Below are positions 59,052-64,000 of a stretch of DNA of 64,000 nt, piece by piece; the stretch's first letter is position 1; the number at the start of each line of letters is the position of its first letter. Below the pieces are notes generated by a model. It worked only from the letters and a program-made list of their open reading frames with translations, made no database searches and was not told where the DNA came from. The DNA is from Coptis chinensis. Its lineage: Eukaryota; Streptophyta; Magnoliopsida; Ranunculales; Ranunculaceae. Where the stretch lies: the NCBI GenBank assembly GCA_015680905.1, contig CM027380.1, positions 55,755,001-55,819,000 of the forward strand. The letters are read 5' to 3'. Position numbers and translations under genes: made by a program.

Positions 59052-60217
59052 ATGGCTCAACAACGCCGAATTTTACCAGAGCAAGCTTTTACAGGCGACC
59101 ACTTCGCTACCGCTTTTTACGGTGGACGAAATGATCGGTCGAGACTCGAATAGCTTGTGGTACTTCGACCGAAGCCTATTACCACGAAGACTTAGTCGGG
59201 GACGGTTCTACAATACTGAGGGAGTTGGAAGGGACTAGGATTTTGTTGTGGTGGCGAAGAGGAGGAAGGAAGTGATCATCGGTTGTTGGTGAGATTCTAG
59301 GCATTCGCCTAGAATCCATCCGATGTCGCGTTACAGAGTCCCAATATAATGGGGTAGAGCCATTGATGAACGTGAAAGCGATTCTAGTGGAACTACAATG
59401 CGAGATCGATTGGTTCGCCAGCATCCTTAAGGACCAACCACCGGGCCGCAGTCGGTGGATTGGTCTAACGCCCCGGGAAGGAGAAGGTCGGCGTCGTCGG
59501 CCCGAATCGCCTCCACATCTTATGGATACTCCGGGAGCAGAAGTACGAAGTTCTCGTATCTTGGAGTTTTACTTAGCATGATTAGGGGAGTAGGGAAGTC
59601 TGTTGCACCTCTCCCCGTGTTGATAACCAAGATCATCCGAAGTTGAGAAAGCAGCCAAAGCGCCCGATAGGTCTTACATCACCCTAACCAAACCCCGCGA
59701 TCTATAAGGAGTGTGTCCAACGGATTTGGAGGCTGCCTAAGGATAGAGAATAAGACGAGGAGGATGGTGGAGATGAGAATGCCGAGGAGGATGGGGAAAC
59801 GAGAATTCCTCGGAGGATGAGGAGGATTTGACTTGTTTTGATGTGGATGCCTTGGAGAGGTGTTGGTCGACGCTTAACGCATGGTTGTGATTCATCGTGG
59901 CACGCGTTCGCTAACACTATCTCTGCGAAGACCTCCGGACTCGACGACGGGCAACTATCCATCATAACCGAGATCCGCACCGAGAGAGGATGAGAGGTGG
60001 GAACAGTGAGGGCGCTAGAAGCAGAAGCCCAGTTCGGACCGACATGCTTGCACGATTCCCACCTCACGGGGATTCTCCTTCTGAGGACACACCATCGAGG
60101 CACGAGCGTCATCGCCGAAGGACGGATGGTGCTGGCCCATCGGGAGCTCAGGAGCTATCTCCGGACCGTGTGCCCTCCGCTACCAGTACCGGAGTGATTA
60201 GGGATAGTATCGTTTGA
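59052..60217 (+). pseudogene. ORFx of element E, heavily frameshifted
   Basis: ATG at 59052 (MAQQRRILPEQAFTGDHF). Family blocks can be followed only by changing frame: DLV-FYN region, GIRLESI, PLMNVK, RLHILWILREQKYEV, MIRGVGKSVAPLPVLITKI, then the C-terminal RHERHRRRTDGAGPSG and stop at 60217. It is markedly richer in G+C and more diverged from F and G than the other parts of E. Function unknown. Confidence 0.72.
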
Positions 60218-60686
60218 TGTTTCTATTTTTATTTGTAGTTTCATTATTGCCATTTATTTTAATGTAAGTTTTATTTCCGTAATTTGAATTTTGTAGTGAA
60301 ATGTACTTCGAATGAAAATTTTAATATAATGTGGTTATTTTCATTATGCGTGGTTGTTTAATATTGATCCCACCTTCCCAAATTGTTTGGGGGTGGTTTT
60401 ATCTATTCCAGCATTATTTTTATATGACCCTCGTCTTAGAATTTATTGTGGAGTCAAGGTGAAAATATGGTCGTTTAGGCATATCTATGAATAAGTATCA
60501 TGGTAGGATGAAATATCGATTAAATAGGTAGATTCTATCATAAATTCAACCTAAAATATACTAGGTTTGTTTTAGAATCAAGAAAATGAGTTGTTTCCGT
60601 TTTCGGGTTTGGAAATTTTGGTATTTCCAGAAACTGCCGTAAAAACCTTTTGGCAACTTCCCGATCCGTTTTAGCAACTTAAAACC
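60218..60686 (+). other. ORFx-to-ORFy spacer of element E
   Basis: No gene. GTTTGGGGGTGG at 60385-60396 after CCCACCTTCCCAAATT, as in G. Confidence 0.75.
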
Positions 60687-60694
60687 TATATAAA
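60687..60694 (+). promoter_or_regulatory. Candidate internal TATA box before ORFy, element E
   Basis: ACCTATATAAACTTCATACATTC, the third copy of this motif. It stands 258 bp before the ORFy ATG; the leader is shorter because most GC-rich repeats are missing. Confidence 0.55.
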
Positions 60695-60944
60695 CTTCAT
60701 ACATTCTACACTCACAACCCACAATACACCTAACCTCCATCACTCACCGTTCACTCCCACCTAATCCCACGTTTGCGTCTCATTTTCGAGTTTCAAGAAC
60801 TCAGAAAGCACTTTTCGGCCTCGCAATTTTTTCAGTTTTTGTCGAGCGCTTTTCGCACTCGACTTCCGTGGAACTGAAAAATTCTAGTTTTCTCGCGGGT
60901 AGTTTCGGATCACTTTCGCACCTATTCCGAGGCGTAATTTTGAG

Positions 60945-61878
60945 ATGACATCTCCAACATTGATACCGGAACAGTCTTCCGAAGATTTGTTCCAAAGCAC
61001 TACTTATGGTGCTTGGTTTCGCGAAGCGATCACATACGTTGGTTGGGAGCCGCTTATGGTAAGACCTGATGCACTTTATTCTCCAACACTAGCATCTTAT
61101 TTTTACGATAACTGCATTTTCTTTGAAAGACCAGATGGAGAACAAGTGTTCTCCATCAACATTGATAATGAACCAATGGAAATTACCAGGTTCTTGCTAG
61201 CATTTGTTCTTGGACTTGCTATGCCCGCTAAAATACAAGACCCATGGTGTTATTGGGTAGATAATATGTATGTCTACACTTATAAGTTTTTGCATGAGTC
61301 GTATGGGGCGGGCATTTTCCGTATCGAGGACCAAGGGGACTATAACGTCGCTTTTGGTAGCCTGTCCATGAACATAGGAACTGTTATGTTTTGGATCATG
61401 CTAAACATTTTAGGGGAATGGCGTTTTTCTTCTGTGAATGATGCCACTTGCAGCGTTTTCCTTGCTTTAGCCACGGGACGTATGTGTCATGACCTTCCCC
61501 GAACCATGATGTCTAGTTTAGCTCAATCCCATAGCATGAGGCATAAGTTCCTTCTTATGCCGTTTTCTAGTTTCCCCGTATTATGCTATGTTTCTTTCCG
61601 CTTTTTGTACACGTTCCATGGATTGGATTACGGATTCCACAATCGCACGACCCACCCAATAGTATTATTCGATCCTTCCGTGTAATGACTTGGCAAGGGT
61701 GGAGGATACAACCTCATCAGGTTGCACCCTACACCCCGTCAGACCAAGTGGCTCTTAATAGGTTAGCAATAATAGATGATAAAATAGCGGGAAGCCGGCA
61801 AATTATCATGGCATGGCGGGGCTTAAAGGAACCTCACTTCTTCTTTTGGAGGAAGAGGATGAGGAAGATGATGAGTAA
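60945..61878 (+). pseudogene. ORFy of element E, frameshifted near the end
   Basis: ATG at 60945 (MTSPTLIPEQSSEDLFQ). Open for about 210 codons: TYGAWFREAITYVGWEPLMV, LYSPTLASYFYDNCIFF, FSINIDNEPMEITRFLLAFVLGL, YNVAFGSLSMNIGTVMFWIMLN, SVFLALATGR, SMRHKFLLMP. A frameshift near 61565 and others follow; the end (MTWQGWRIQPHQVAPYTPSD, IIMAWRGLKEPHF, acidic tail) is in another frame up to the stop at 61876-61878. Function unknown. Confidence 0.8.
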
Positions 61879-63668
61879 CGGGAGATAAGGTAAGTTTTCA
61901 TTCTAGTTAGTGTCCGCTTATGTCCCAAGCAATTTCATTCTTGTTAACCCCATAATGGGTAGAACTCAGATAGAGTTGCGGGTTTTTATTTCCTATATTA
62001 GTACATTCTAACTTTGTTTTGCAGATGTTCACGAATTTCACACGCGTTTCAATGGTATTTTTCCTACCCTTTTTCTTTACAATACTTTGAGGACAAAGCA
62101 TGCTTCTTGTGAGGGGGGGGCATAGAAACACGATGTAATTAAGGCATCTGTTAGGATATAGATATGTATAATATGCATTTGTTTTCTAGTTAAAATTTCA
62201 AAAAATTCAAAAATATAAATAAATAAGTTATGTTATACACTTAGGAATAGTGGTATTGCTCTTAACAATCTAGAAGTCTCACGTAGATTTTGCATTAGAA
62301 TAATTTTTAGAAACTTAGGTTAATATATAGGTAATAATCTTTGCATCCATCTATAAATATATTACATGAGTATCGATGATTGTTGCTTGAAGAAAGTTTC
62401 AAATCTAGGCTAGAGTACTTATTCTACAAATCCGTAAGAATATAGCCTAAAGCCTTATATGAGCGAAACATTTGAGAAATGACACAAGGGAGAAGTAAAT
62501 CCGGATAGAGAAATAACACGTCCACTTGCTTGATCACTATGCCATATCCTAAGCGAGAATTTAGGCCCTCTTTGGATCGATATAGTCAGAAATTCAAACC
62601 TATGAAATATTTTCCGCTACTCACCCCTCTGAGCCTTTCTTTAGCCTTTCATAAACCACAATTCCTTTACCCTGTTACAAAAACAAAACAAAATAAGAAA
62701 TTCAACTTACCCAATCTAGAATAAGTCTAAGAATAGAATGAGTAAAAAAAGAAGAAGAGAAAAACCTGTGTAAACAAAAGTTAGTTAATTGCTTCAGAAA
62801 ATAAAGAAAAGAAGTTTCCATCCAAAGAAAAGAAAAATAAAAATAGAAATAAAATAGAAACACAAAAAAATAGAATAAAAGGAGTCAAAAAGCCAAAGAA
62901 AAGAAAAAGAAAATATGGCTAAGGATGGAAACAAAGTATAGAAGCAAAAGAAAATAACAAGGTTTTCTCTAAGTTACATAATATGAAAACTCTATTATCT
63001 CAGACTTGTCCTTTTTGAATATCCATTTCTTTCCTTCTTAAACCATCTCCTAATCCCCGCAACACCTAATAAAGACCTATAACTCAATTAGGAATAGGTT
63101 AGTGTGATAGTAAGTGGCAGATGTGTTTGATCGACTCCGGCTTCCTTGTTGTCATTGAGATTGTAAGGTAAAGTGTGCCCACTGCACACTGGAGTAGCGG
63201 AACTTGAGTGGAAAAATCAGAGTGTTGTATCTTGACTATTATTGTGAGAACCTACTTAAGGACGCTATTCCGAGTTTCAGAAACGAACTTGCTAGGCATT
63301 TCATAGTATTACTCATTGTATATATGTTTATTGTAGATGATTGATTATTATGCATATATTAGCTTAGGTTTCGACTTAATTACTCTATATGCATTGCTAG
63401 AGAGAGGAATAGTTAATTTAGAGCATGAATAAGGAAACAATAGTTTTATTTCTTAGTCGTTGTAGTATAGATGAAGTTTGTGAGTACCTTCTTTGGAAAA
63501 AAACTCTCACGAGGGCTATAACTCGTCCACTAGGGAATTCCTAGTGGTTTAAGGCCTTGTTGCATATGGTCAATGCAATCGCACTCAGCGAAACGAGAGT
63601 AGATAAAACTCCATTTTTTGGTCACTTATTCTAATTTCTCATCTTTGCTTGAGGACAAGCAAAATGCT
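61879..63668 (+). other. 3' untranslated region of element E
   Basis: Homologous to the 3' UTRs of G, F and D. The first polypurine-like motif is altered (GTGAGGGGGGGG at 62109-62120). No gene; the short open frame at 62530-62724 is also open in F but has a stop in G. Confidence 0.8.
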
Positions 63669-63682
63669 GTTTGGGGGTGGTT
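63669..63682 (+). other. Polypurine tract of element E
   Basis: GTTTGGGGGTGGTT before the 3' LTR, preceded by TTGAGGACAAGCAAAATGCT. Confidence 0.9.
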
Positions 63683-64000
63683 TGATAAGAGCCCAAAACT
63701 GTAGTTTTAACCCAATTGATCATACTTTTAGACCAATTATGTGAGTAATAATTAAGAGTTAACACCGACACGTGTTTTATGCATTTCAGGTTTCAAAGTC
63801 CATTATGTGCAGAAATGTGCCACTTTAGCGAGATAAAGGAGCAAAGGTCGGTTACTAAGTAGTTACGTGATTAAAGGCCAAGTTTCAAGAAGACAAAGCC
63901 TTCCTAAAGCCCGGTCAAAAGCTGAAAAGTCGACACGGGCAGAAACAGCACACAAGTCAGCAGAACTTCCAAAGGCCGTATCTTTGGACTCAGACCTCGG
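63683..64000 (+). repeat. 3' LTR of element E, cut by window end
   Basis: The first 318 bp of a family 1 LTR, from TGATAAGAGCCCAAAACTG. It aligns with the start of the E 5' LTR (52632 on) with few differences and is much closer to it than to the other LTRs. Confidence 0.93.

Larger units (their letters stand above)
52632..64000 (+). mobile_element. Element E: pol-less Athila-lineage element, family 1
   Basis: Plus strand: full 5' LTR, PBS, leader, gag, protease, linker ORF, spacer, ORFx, TATA/leader, ORFy, 3' UTR, PPT and the first 318 bp of the 3' LTR. No RT, RNase H or integrase motifs in any frame between protease and ORFx. It inserted into ORFy of D. The two LTR starts are about 95% alike by eye, pointing to a fairly recent insertion. 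The 3' target duplication lies outside the window; the left flank is CCTAC. Confidence 0.92.

Overview
The window is plant nuclear DNA (an angiosperm, probably a dicot; species not identifiable from this stretch) made almost wholly of nested LTR retrotransposons of the Ty3/gypsy Athila lineage. I see no convincing host gene, tRNA, rRNA or CRISPR. The lineage call rests on Athila-type RT, RNase H and integrase motifs, a protease with DLGAS at the active site, tRNA-Asp-like primer binding sites, LTRs of about 1.5-1.9 kb starting TGATAAG, and extra env-position ORFs of the Athila ORF-1 type. Every coding region carries stops or frameshifts.

Three families can be told apart. Family 1 (copies B, D, E, F, G) has LTRs of about 1485 bp starting TGATAAGAGCCCAAAACTG. 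Family 2 (copy A plus a solo LTR) has LTRs starting TGATAAGCACCC, or TAATAAGCACCC in A. Family 3 (copy C) has 1518-bp LTRs.

Layout. 1-11299: A, minus strand, 3' end off the window: env-like ORF remnant, integrase, RNase H, RT, protease, gag, PBS, 5' LTR. A sits in the gag of B (11300-13270, minus). 13417-25103: C, minus, complete with both LTRs, PBS, PPT and 5-bp target duplication AATGG. 25134-34231: 3' part of G, plus, holding a solo family-2 LTR (27818-29321, duplication AGTGG). 34329-45508: F, plus. 45509-48840: scrambled LTR and gag pieces. 48841-52631: 3' part of D, minus, cut by E (52632 to beyond 64000, plus).

The most interesting content is family 1. In both copies where the whole interior can be read (E and F), gag and protease are followed directly by two env-position ORFs, here called ORFx and ORFy; reverse transcriptase, RNase H and integrase are absent. 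ORFx and ORFy look like diverged relatives of each other. A polypurine-tract-like motif, GTTTGGGGGTGG, recurs after gag, after ORFx, after ORFy and at the 3' LTR. ORFy has its own upstream TATAAA-type box and a leader with GC-rich repeats of about 76 bp like those in front of gag. This suggests a modular, non-autonomous family that would depend on polymerase and integrase from relatives such as A or C. That dependence is inference.
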